Shown here: positions 24,018-34,305 of the stretch, piece after piece
How positions within the stretch are numbered: the stretch's first letter is position 1
Layout: each line of letters starts with the position of its first letter
From: Dichotomocladium elegans
Taxonomy: Eukaryota > Mucoromycota > Mucoromycetes > Mucorales > Lichtheimiaceae
Reading direction: 5' to 3'
Assembly: GCA_025716815.1 (NCBI GenBank)
Contig: JAIXMN010000002.1
Location: 2,170,001 to 2,234,000, forward strand
DNA length: 64,000 nt
Translations under genes and position numbers: made by a program
The notes under the pieces: model-generated
Databases searched by the model: none
The model's input: only the letters and a program-made list of their open reading frames with translations
What the model was told of the DNA's origin: nothing

Positions 24018-25888
24018 TGTCTTCTCAATATTGATCAACAAGACGGTTAGGATGCCGCGACATGGCTTGTGCGGCAAAAGAGGGAGGGGGCAGTAGCTGA
24101 TAACCGTTCTTCTTTTTCCCTGACCTTTAGATATAGACGGCGATCGCAGCAGCGTTTCTTCGGTTGCACAGGTTTAGAATAAAGATAGAGAATCGAGGTT
24201 TCCCAAGGGAACATCGACGACTGCCAAAAAAGGATTCCCATCCCTTGCGTTGGTTGGGCGCACACACACGCACGCACCCCCAAAAGAAAAAATCGGGTTT
24301 GCCCACGTTTTTTTTTTTTTTTTTATATTATATTGTCAAAAGGGACCCTTCCTTGATCCTAATCCGTAAGTGGAATCACATGCATCCATTATTGTACAGT
24401 ATTTGTTGTTATTCTATGCTGTGCTGTGATGGTCGATACCAGGAGAGCACGAGCAGTCAAATGTGTTGGAGAGGGAGAGAGCCGTTCTGATATAGTCCAA
24501 CGGGGTGTTTGTTTGCATAATGTTTAGGCATGCATATGTATATACAATATATATATGTACTAATATTTGTGCTCATTATAAACATAAGCAGCGTGGGCTG
24601 CTATGACAGAGAGCGATCGCAAGAAATGACCCGGACAGTTTGTCAGTTGCTCATCTGACAACGCGACAGCTATTGATGGGTTGAGTCGACCTCTGGTTCT
24701 AGATTTCTCTCTATTCCTTTTCAAGGTACAGACAGAACAAGCTGATGATAACAAGTCGGCCCACAAGTTTACTTTCCCGGTGGCACGGCATAGCATAAAG
24801 TTCATAAAATATTTATGTAATGAGGGAGCTTGAGGTGTCTGTGTTTTGGGGGGAGGAGGAGGATGGGCGACGGTGAAAGAAAAAGAAGTGTTACGTAATT
24901 CCGTCATGGATTGACAACGAAAGAAAAACCCGCGGCGGGAGAGAAAAAAAAAGGACGGGATTGACTCCGCAAAGATTAGGCGTAGACACGTGTGTAGCAT
25001 TGATTTCATATACTCTCGCACAGAAATATCCGGATGGATTTCTTTTTTCTCACCTGTATCGTTTCAATAGAAGAGGCCTTACATCATCCATCTAACGGAA
25101 TCGCAAGAAAAGGATCTAGAGGATGAATGCGTCAGATCCGATTTCTGATTTGCGAGTTACAAGGCCATTTTGCAGAGCGTTCAAATACTGTATTCAAGCA
25201 TAAGCACGCAAACGCACGCGCACACGAATACACACATGTGCTTCTACAGGACCATGACGGTAACGAAGTACTCCGCCATAGGGGATTCAATCGAAGGACA
25301 CTGCGCGCGCGAGCCCGTAGCGTGTAGACAAGCCAGAAAAGGGAGAAAAGATTACACTTCATGTGATTTCCTTGAGTGAAGCGAGACAGTGGACGGGATT
25401 GCTAAACTTGGCATTTTGATCGTTCGTTTTACCCCACAACAGTGGCTCGGGAATGAGCACACAACGTGTAAGCAAAGCAAAAGCAAGGCAGGGCAGGGCA
25501 GGGCAAGCAAGGCAAAGCAAGGCAAGGCAAGGCAAAGCAAAGCAAAGCAAAGCAGGGGAAGTTTGGGGAAAGAGATATTCACCGATAGGGGACCCTCACC
25601 CTCAACCGCTCCAGAAATACCCTTTTGAGGTTATCACTGAAATATCGGATGGTTCGTTCAACCATCAGCACCTTCCCGGCCATCTGCTCTCCCCGTCCCC
25701 CTTCCACAGGCACGCACACGCACACGCACACGCACACTCACCCCCAAACCAAAACCAAAACCCAACCCATATTGCCAAAAGGGAAATAAGCCGCTTTGAT
25801 TCAAACGGTTCCCGATGACTGCTAATATAAAAACTGACCAAACGTACCGCTCTCCTCTATTTCATTCTTCTTCCCATCTGTTCCACCG
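23732..25888. other. 2.2 kb intergenic region rich in simple repeats
   Basis: Holds a CT/GT compound run (about 23973-24020), a long T-run (24309-24324), a CAAGG/CAAAG pentamer array (25466-25556), a CACACG run (25708-25737) and an AC-rich stretch. Frames inside the pentamer array and the minus-strand frame at 24560-25021 are composition artefacts. The last 250 bp are the pyrimidine-rich leader of the C2H2 gene. Confidence 0.55.
25466..25556. repeat. CAAAG/CAAGG/CAGGG pentamer array
   Basis: About eighteen diverged pentamers of the form CA(A/G)(A/G)G with occasional insertions. A shorter CAAAG run occurs at about 23095-23120 inside an intron of the secreted-protein gene. Confidence 0.9.
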
Positions 25889-26548
25889 ATGTCTCTCGAG
25901 GCTGCTTCCAGTCTTATATCGCTTGCCTCATCCGCACCCATGCTTCCCTGCCTTCAAATGGACCTCGATGCCAATAACAAGGCCTCTATTCCTCGCCCGT
26001 ACAAGTGTCCAATGTGCCCTAAATCGTTCTATCGACTCGAGCATCAAACTCGCCACATCCGCACCCACACGGGCGAGAAACCTCACCATTGCACTTTTCT
26101 TGGTTGCGAGAAACGCTTCTCTCGCTCAGACGAATTGACTCGCCACGTCCGCATCCATGCCTCGCCAAATAAGCGACGCGCAACAAAAATGTTTAAACGC
26201 TCCACACCGCCTCCTTCATCCCGTCGCCCGATCCAGAGAACGTCTCCCGTCATCTCCTCGCCCCCTTCTCCAGCCCTGTCCTTTGACCACCCCCACTCGG
26301 ACTCCGAGACAGAGCCTGTCCATACCCCAAACAACTCCCCTGTTTTCGCCACTCGCCCATTACAGCCGAACCACGGTCGTCCCAGAGGCCCAAGTCTTCT
26401 CGATCTTCTTGACCGTCCGCCGCAGGCGCGCACCTTACCGCCTATCGTAGCGCCTACTGCATCAGAGCCTCATCAGAAAAGCTACTATTGCGACAACAAA
26501 AGAACAGCATCCTCCTTACCTTCTTTTCATTCCATCTTTCCGCTCTGA
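25889..26548 (+). CDS. C2H2 zinc-finger repressor, CreA/Mig1 type
   Basis: Single-exon protein of 219 residues. Two adjacent C2H2 fingers occupy about residues 37-90: [20 protein letters not shown] followed by [11 protein letters not shown] and [18 protein letters not shown]. The helix residues RLEHQTRH and RSDELTRH are those of CreA/Mig1/Crz-like factors that bind GC-rich boxes (SYGGRG class) in carbon catabolite repression. The C-terminal part is Pro/Ser-rich and disordered, with several SP and TP sites ([18 protein letters not shown]) and a short LLDLLDRP stretch that may be an interaction motif. It is shorter than ascomycete CreA (about 400 residues). Carbon-response function is inferred from the fingers only. 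Confidence 0.88.
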   Translation: MSLEAASSLISLASSAPMLPCLQMDLDANNKASIPRPYKCPMCPKSFYRLEHQTRHIRTHTGEKPHHCTFLGCEKRFSRSDELTRHVRIHASPNKRRATKMFKRSTPPPSSRRPIQRTSPVISSPPSPALSFDHPHSDSETEPVHTPNNSPVFATRPLQPNHGRPRGPSLLDLLDRPPQARTLPPIVAPTASEPHQKSYYCDNKRTASSLPSFHSIFPL

Positions 26549-27844
26549 ACGGAACGAACCTGTGCCTTTTATTCTGCAATTTCTTCACACCGCGCGGACA
26601 TACACGCACTCATTTTTCTCACATCTATACCATCCTTTGTCTAGCATGTTTTCCATTATGTAGATGCATCTTTTTCACTTTACAGCACATACACACACGC
26701 ACGCGCAAGAGCCAAGTTCATACCTTTGTACGATCTGATCTGCACAGATCATTCTGTTATAACTTTCTTTTACAATCATTTCGTTCTTTCTCTGCTCTAC
26801 ACACACACACAAGTGCACGCTTTCTTCAAACCCTCCCATACAGTTTTTATTTCCTTCATTTTATGCTCTCTCTCTCTCTCTCTCTTTATTCTACAGCCGT
26901 CTTAAGCGTCACATAATGTCAAAAATACATAAAAAACTTTGTACATATCTATACAGATGATTTTGATTTCGTGAAAGAAAGCCATTCGTGAGAAAGCAGG
27001 TGGGGGGGGGGAGGGGCAATGGGAATTTCAATGCTTTTTCCCAAGTGTGTTTGTTTATTACAGTTGTTCGTATCTTTTTTCCTTTTTCCCTTTGGTAAAC
27101 CCCAGTACTGATGTACATGATGCTTCGTGCTGAGCTGTTCCTGCTCCCTCTTTCTCTTGCCATCCGTCCCCTCGAACAGGAGAGAGAGAGAGAGGAGGGA
27201 GAGAGGGCGGGGGAGAGAGAGAGAGAGAGAGAGAATAGGATCCGTGGGACAAATGAAGTGTAGGAGTTTAGAGTGTTTCTTTGTTTCTGCAGCGCAGGAA
27301 ATCCGGGAGATTTCCCAACATACGACGGATTACCAGCGCCTGGGATGGTCCCCATGTACGGCTATAGAGTCTTGACGAGGGCCCTCGTCGACGATCTGCA
27401 TAGGTAACCCCACCTCAGTTCGAACTGATCATGTCGGCACTCTGTCCCATCCCTGGAGGTATGTAGGTATGCCGTTTCGCTTTGAAAGGTACATCCCCCC
27501 CCATAGCATTCCTTTTTTTGGTCTTGCCACATATGGGATGAGGGTTTTTTTTCACTTTGGGCCCTTGATACCGAGGGTGGGGGAGGGGGATGTTTGCTTT
27601 TGACGTTTTTTTTTTTTTTATCCATGCCTGGAACAAAAATGACGGGTCTCCATCCCGTTCCGTGATTGGTCAAAAATTACACCCGCACAATCTCCCTTTT
27701 CTCTCCCACTACCTTGAGGGTCCAACACGGTAAAAAAAAAAAAAAAAGAGTCAACGCGCGCTGCAGTTCAACAGAAAAAAAAAAGTGTGTGTCTTTACTC
27801 TTTCTTGCGTCCATTGCTCAGCATAACAATAACAACAATCCCTA
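26549..27844. other. intergenic with CT and GA tracts
   Basis: Begins with the C2H2 gene 3-prime UTR. A CT run lies at 26869-26886, a G-run at 27002-27010 and a GA run at 27180-27236. Two T/A runs (27608-27619, 27732-27746) precede the NAA15 start. No coding signal. Confidence 0.5.
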
Positions 27845-30800
27845 ATGGCTTCCAAACGAGAACTTCCACCCAAAGAGAGCAGCGTCTTCAAAAATATTTT
27901 GGTGAGATTAAAGAATCGTTCCGTCCCTGGGGGGGAAAAGTCCCATCGCAATGTTTGATTTCTAAACCGGAATCCCGCAATCTTTTGCATCCATAGAGAA
28001 ACTACGAACTGAGACAGTACAAAAAAGGTCTCAAGCTCGCCGATTCTATCTTGAAAAAATTCCCTGAACATGGCGGTAAAGAAATGGGCAACAGTAGATG
28101 CTGATAAAATCCGCTCATGGCCTCTTGATGCCATAGAAACGCTTGCCATGAAAGGCCTGTTCCTGAACAATCTCGAGAAGAAGGAGGAAGGCTACGAGTA
28201 CGTCAAAAAGGGTCTTCGCTACGATCTGACGTCGCATATCTGTAAGTCTCCAACTGACACCATACGCGCAGAAAGAAAGGATTCACCAAGAGAGTTCCGT
28301 GCATCTAGGCTGGCATGTCTACGGTCTTTTGCATCGCGCGGACAAGAACTATGAGGAGGCTGCAAAGTGTTACACCCACGCGCTAAAGTACAATAAAAAC
28401 GATATCAACATCTTGCGCGACTTTGCGCTTCTGCAAACCCAAATGCGCCATTACGACCAGCTGATTGTAAGCGTATAAACAAAAAAAGCAGGCGGGTGGG
28501 TTGGTTGCCACGGATGGGGAGGGTAGGAAGGCAAATATATATATAGAGAGAGAGCACAGAAGTGGACTCAACTAGGGATTGCCTAGGAAACACGCACCCA
28601 GCTTCTGCAGCAGAAACCGACCAACCCTGCTTTCTGGATCGGATTAGCTATTGCCTACCAGCTGACGAACAAGCCTGAGACGGCCATCACCGTCCTGACG
28701 TCGCACGAGGAATCTCTCAAGGTAACTAGCTGGTGGGGGGGGGGGTAAAATAAGAACAGGCTGGTTTTGCTAATCCATACGATACATAATAAGGACATTG
28801 GCAACCCTTATGAACACTCCGAGCTACTCATGTACCACAACTCGCTCTTGCGTGAGAGCGGGAAATTCGAGGACGCCCTGGAACATTTGGAGAAGATTGA
28901 GAAGAAGGTGACCGACAAGCGAAGCTGGAAGGAGAATCAGGCCTTTTATCTCGCCAAGCTGGACCGAAAGGAGGAGGCCGAGGCCGCCTACCGTGATCTG
29001 ATCAAGAACAATCCGCATGACAGTGCTTACGTCAAGGGGCTGTTGTCTCTCAAGGATGTTGAAAAAGGCAAGTTAATGAGAACAGCAAAAAAAAAGAGGA
29101 AGCGTCACCTCATTCCTTAAGAATGTTGCAGACAAGAAGGCAGCCTTTGCGATCTGCACTGCGCTTGCGGAGGAATATCCCCGCTCCAAAGCCATTGAGG
29201 ATCTTGTGCTTCAGTATGCGGAGGGCGAGGATTTTGAGGCGAAGGTTGGCGATATTTTGCAGCAGTCGCTGCGCAAGTGTATCCCATCGCTCTTCAACTC
29301 GATGAAGAAGTACTACAGCGATCCTGCAAAGCTGAGCGTGATCGACAAGCTTGTCCGGGGCTACCGTCAGCATCTCGAGCAACGCGGCAATTTCGATGGC
29401 CAGGCACAGGTCGTGGAGCCTCCGACCGCGCTGCTGTTCACCCTTTACTACCTTGCGCAACACCACGACTTCCTCAAGGAACACGATCAGGCTTACGCAT
29501 GCATCGAGAGCGCAATCGACCACACGCCCACGCTTGTGGAGCTGTACATGACCAAGGCCCGGATCCTGAAGCACCAGGGCAAGGTGGCCGACGCCGCGAA
29601 GGTCATGAACGACGCACGCGAGCTCGATCTCCAGGACCGCTTCGTCAATTCCAAGTGTGCAAAGTACATGCTCCGGGCGGGCCAGATCGACGAGGCCGAG
29701 CGCATCCTCGCGCTCTTTACCCGCAAGGACGTATCGGTCGTCCAAGACCTGTCCGATATGCAGTGCCAGTGGTTCGCGGTCGAGGAAGGCTACGCCTACC
29801 TCCGCCAGAAGGACTATGGTCGCGCCCTTAAGAAGTTCCACCTCATCCAGAAGATCTTTGACGACATCTTTGACGACCAGTTTGACTTTCACACCTACTG
29901 TCTGCGCAAGATGACCCTCCGCGCGTATGTTAACCTCCTTCGCTTCGAGGACCGTCTGCGCGGTCATCCCTTCTATCTCAAGGCTGCCAAGGGTGCTGTT
30001 CAGGTAAGCCTCTCTCTTTTTTATGGGAGGGGGCGGCCTCCTCCTCCTCTATACACACACATACACCCCGGATTACGAGAAGGTCGGTTTTGCTGATATG
30101 GGAGAGGGCGATATGGCAGTGACGGGATGGCGGTGGTGGGTGGGTGATGATGGTGGTGGTGAAATGATTGCTGATGAGGAGAGAGAGAAAGAGGGGGGAG
30201 GAGCTTTGGGAGTTCCTCTTCTTTCTTCTTTCCTTTTTCCTCGCTCATCCACCCCGCCCCCACCCCAACCCCCACCCTGTGCCTGTACCCTGCCCCTTTC
30301 CCGATCCTTTTATTTAGGCTTACCTTGAACTGGCTGACAAACCTAAGCAAGATGCATTGAATGAGGCTGGTAAGGGGCCCTCCCCGAGGGAAGGAGAAAG
30401 AGAGAGAAGGTGCGTGTGTGCATATGTCTGATTTGGTATTGGGGGAACAACAAGGCATGACCGAGGCAGAAAAGAAGAAGGCCCGAAGCAAGGCTCGCAA
30501 GGCTGAACTCAAGGCGCAGCAGGATAAAGATGCAGCAGCCAAGGAAGACTCTGCTGGTGCTAAGGCGGCAACAACGACAACCACCACCGCGAACAAGAAG
30601 CAGGATCCGAAGCGCCCGGTCGACCTGGATCCGTCCGGCGAGAAGTACTTGAATACCACGACGCCCCTTGAGGACGCAATGCAATTCATCAAGCCGCTTC
30701 AGTTGCTTGCACCCAACCGCGTGGAGACCCACGCGCTCGGCTTCGAGGTCTACTTGCGCCAGTCCCAATGGGTCCTTGCGCTCCGATGCCTCATCAAGAC

Positions 30801-30991
30801 TGCCGAGATCAATAAGGCCGATCCCAGCTTCAGCAAGAATCTCGACCGATTCAAGAAGGCCGGTAGGTATCACCTTCCCTCTCCTTGCTAATTAGCTAAT
30901 GTGCCTTCTTTTCTTCCCCCTAGTCGAAGCAGCCAAACCACTCGATCCCAATATCCAAAAAATCATTGATCTTCAGATGGCCAAGCTATAA
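27845..30991 (+). CDS. naa15: N-terminal acetyltransferase A auxiliary subunit (NAA15)
   Basis: TPR scaffold that binds the ribosome and the catalytic subunit NAA10 to acetylate nascent N-termini. Ten exons (27845-27901, 27997-28075, 28137-28241, 28309-28466, 28587-28721, 28794-29067, 29132-30003, 30318-30369, 30455-30862, 30924-30991) give 735 residues. The start reads [19 protein letters not shown], then [13 protein letters not shown] and [18 protein letters not shown], diagnostic of the family. TPR blocks include [40 protein letters not shown] and [21 protein letters not shown] basic linker ([13 protein letters not shown]) and low-complexity Thr run precede the C-terminal domain. Intron 6 (29068-29131) has a GC donor. 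It is shorter than animal NAA15 (about 866). Confidence 0.95.
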
Positions 30992-31320
30992 AGCCAGAAT
31001 CGAACTCCACCGCCCAACAACAAACACTCCCCCCCCAAAAAAAAAGTAGTAAAAAAATGTTCAGTTTTTGTTAGAGCTGTCATGCATTACTGTAGAACTC
31101 TTGAGGTACATGCCATTAAAACAATGCACCACATGAATAATATAAAAAGTTTTCTATATACTTTTCTTGCGATTGCTACAATTAATACAAAATGGATGCC
31201 TGTTGAAGTGCCAAAGGAAAGGGTGTCTGTAGAGTGAATGTAAAAAGAAAAATATGTACATTGTTGAAAATGACTATGCAAGCAACTGTTTTTTTTTATG
31301 CCCACTACAATAAATCACAG
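30992..31320. other. convergent 3-prime regions
   Basis: 329 bp between the stop codons of NAA15 and the reductase. AT-rich, consistent with two 3-prime UTRs; no other feature. Confidence 0.5.
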
Positions 31321-33911
31321 TCAGTATGGTTTCTTATCCCAAATCCATCGCAAACGTACCAAATCACGCAGATACTTGCGGCTTCCCATCCATTCCACAA
31401 GCATTTTGTTCGCCGCCAAAGGCTCAATCTTTTCGTATTCGCATAGCATCTCTGCCAGCGCGTCGTTGACGCCCTTCGCCATCCCCTTGGCATCGCCGCA
31501 TACATAGATCGCCGCATCCTTGTTAATAATCAGATCATGGAGTTCAGCCGCATCCTGTCTGATCAAGTCCTGGACATAGGTCTTTCCTTCTCCGGCCTCG
31601 CGGCTTACAGCCAGACCAAGATGTGTGATCGTCTTATCCTCCTTGAACTGCTTAAGCTCCTGCTCGAACAAAAAGTCCTTTGCTCTCTCACGGAAACCGT
31701 AATACACCCAAATCGGCCCAAATTCGGCCGCAAGATCCCGTGCAGGGTTAACACCCACACCGCCCATCGATTTGCGAATCCGGCGCTGCTGTTGGCGATG
31801 CTCCAGGAAGCCAATGAACGGCGCAATTCCCGTACCGGGACCGATCAGAACAAGTGGCCGTTGGGTGTCCGTCGGCAGAGTGAACGCGCTCGCATTCACC
31901 TTCTTGAACATCGGAACTGTCAAGGCCGCTGCAGGAGGAAGTTCGACCGTCACCGGCTCCGCACCCGCACCAGAGGCCCGGGACGACACATAGCCAGTGA
32001 GGCGGTCGAGCCATGGTGTCGCCACACCCTTCCGCGGCACATTATATGCCGTCGTATAATCGATCACATTGAACGCAAAGTGGATTTTGCCTGGATACTT
32101 GAGCGGAGAGTTGGTAATAGAGTAATACCGAGGCATATGACCAGGTAGCGCATCAAGCAAACGTTCCATGGGTGGCTTACAGCTTGGAAATGTCGCAAGA
32201 ATATCTATTAGACTCGGCATTTGCTCACGCACAGAATTGAATTGAGCAGCACCTAGCATGTTCCATTGAACACCATCATTCATATATTCTCTCTCGGACC
32301 CCTGCTTCTATTTTATTTATCTTACCTTGCTTGCTACACAAGTACATCAACTTATTCTTTTCTTGGGTATCCGACGTATATTCCGCCAGCAGGCGCAGAA
32401 GGGCTTTGCGAGGAGGTGTTGTGATATCTACACCGTATCTCAGCAAGTCCGCCAGCGTAACAGATTTCGACTTTTGAAGATGTGTAGGAAGATCTACGAG
32501 CCGATGTTACCAATGGGTCCCCTTTTTTATCGTTGTAAATGATTTACACTTACTGTCACCTTCCACATCATACAGGTTCTCATAACCTTCCTCAAAGGTA
32601 GGGGCTAGTATGCTTAAAAGTGCTTCCACCAGTTGCTCGTCGTTTGGTGCAATCACTCCAAAAGCGTCACCAGGCTCAAACTCAAACTCTTCGCCGGGCA
32701 CCAATTCAACATGCAGCGTGCGCTTCATGGCATCCTCGGTCGTCAGACACTTGACCCTGGTCACGGGTGCATGGATCACCGGCGTCGGGGTCATAACTAG
32801 GTCGACCGACGGGAGGTCGGTCTTCTCTTTCTTCGTGTCGAGCTTCACAAGCTTGACGGACGCGGCAGGTAGTCGCGGCAACCCTGTTAATTGGACACCA
32901 GGCTGAAGGCCTCCATAGTCTAACTTGAGAGGGTAGCCAAGATGCAGAGTCGGTTTCTTGGCGTTGCCGTTGACTGTGCTCTTTGGCTGATTCAAGTACT
33001 TCTCGACACCAGGCGCAAGTTCAGTCGATCGTTTTTCAGCGCTGTATGGGTTCGGGGTTTCGACTGTGCTGTTGGGTAAATGCAGATATTTTTCGACACC
33101 AGGTGCAAGCTCAGCCGATCGTTGGTCAGCACTGTATGGATTGGGGGCCATGATGGTACTGTTGGCTAAATGCAGATACTTTTCAACACCAGGCGCAAGC
33201 TCATTCGATCGTTGGTCAGCGCTGTATGGATTGTCGTCCTTAATCGTTAAGGTCTCCACCTTATCCACTACAGCATTCACCTCGTTCTGCTTCAAGACTG
33301 TAGGCAGCACGTCCCATAACTTCTCGATCCAGGGATCGACGACCGTCTCGAGACTTTGAGAAAGAAAGACAGCAAGTTGAGTCATCCTATGTATCCCCAT
33401 CAAGGCTAGTGAGAAAATGTTTACCCTTCCGCATCGTCTGCAAGACCCTTCTCGTAAAACGGATTGGCGCCCAAAGCCTTCAACCGCTTCTCGAGCCACC
33501 GAGCAGAATTGTTAAAGTTTGTATAATTGGTATCGCCGAGGCCAAGGATGGCGATCTTGCAGCCTTTGAAATAGTCAGCCTGCTTGTTTCGGCGCAAGAA
33601 TCGCCAGAATTTCATCGCATGGTCGGGCGGGTCACCATCGCCAGTGTTAGATACGACTGCAATGAGAACACGGGTCTTTTCAAGAGCAACCTAAAAAGGA
33701 AGGGCCCGCGCGGGACTTGTTGATGAGAATGACATTCAAGTGATGCGAGAAAAATGTAGGGGCAGAATACCTTTTCATAAGCGTCCATGCCATAACACAC
33801 ACCGGAATAGCCTCGCTTCTTGGCTTCAGAATCAATATTTTTTGCAATCCATTCAGCATTGCCGCTCTGTGAAGCCCACAGAATGACATAGGAATCGGCA
33901 AGGTCACTCAT
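31321..33911 (-). CDS. methionine synthase reductase-like diflavin reductase
   Basis: Exons 33911-33771, 33690-33425, 33353-32554, 32493-32326, 32252-31321 give 768 residues. The flavodoxin domain has LWASQSGNAEWIAKNI, SNTGDGDPPDHAMKFWRF and LGLGDTNYTNF, ending LADDAEGLETVVDPWIEKLW, which matches methionine synthase reductase more closely than cytochrome P450 reductase. The FAD/NADPH half shows PRYYSITNSP, LVLIGPGTGIAPFIGFLEHR and IYVCGDAKGMAKGV. Such enzymes pass electrons from NADPH to reactivate cobalamin in B12-dependent methionine synthase. The linker carries a 30-residue unit three times (see repeat). There is no N-terminal membrane anchor. A role as another soluble diflavin reductase cannot be excluded. 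Confidence 0.88.
32963..33232 (-). repeat. three 90-bp tandem repeats in the reductase linker
   Basis: Three in-frame 30-codon units, each beginning NPYSA and containing ELAPGVEKYL. Units are about 80 percent identical in protein and lie exactly 90 bp apart (for example the CTGTATGG blocks at 33222, 33132 and 33042). Confidence 0.95.
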
Positions 33912-34305
33912 GGCTATTCCTTTCTGGTGAGTTGAAAAGAAATAAGAAAAAAAAAAGATTTGCCGGCTAAAAAAGGAGATGGCCATCTAATGTCTTAATT
34001 TGGAAAATCGGGCTGAGCTCTCATTTCATTTCACGACGCGGAACTTGTTGAGCTTGAGCAGGAACAGACGATAAGGAAAATGTACCTGTTTAGAACGATT
34101 CAATCCAGGATGTGAGTTCGTCTACTCACTCTTATTGAGTTCTGAACCCCTGAAATAGAAAGGGTGGATATCGTCTGTGTGAGGTTTGCTGCGTGAGCCG
34201 TCACACGAGAAGATGGACGTGTGATTATTCTCGCTTAGCCATGATGGCAAATCAAATTTAACAGAGTTCTCTTTTCTCGTCTCCCATTCCTCTTTCTTCT
34301 TCCTT
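33912..34305. promoter_or_regulatory. divergent promoter region, reductase / DUF1399 gene
   Basis: 394 bp between opposed starts. A pyrimidine tract precedes the plus-strand start (34268-34300). No defined factor site was recognised. Confidence 0.45.

Noticed and set aside
24560..25021. 153-codon minus-strand frame
   Set aside because: Composition-driven (Pro and Phe runs from simple repeats), no domain.
29110..29967. 285-codon minus-strand frame opposite NAA15
   Set aside because: Lies wholly inside a well-supported NAA15 exon and reads as a Leu/Val-rich mirror of it.
32963..33232. CRISPR-like spacing of three repeats
   Set aside because: Units are contiguous in-frame coding repeats with no spacers, in a eukaryote.
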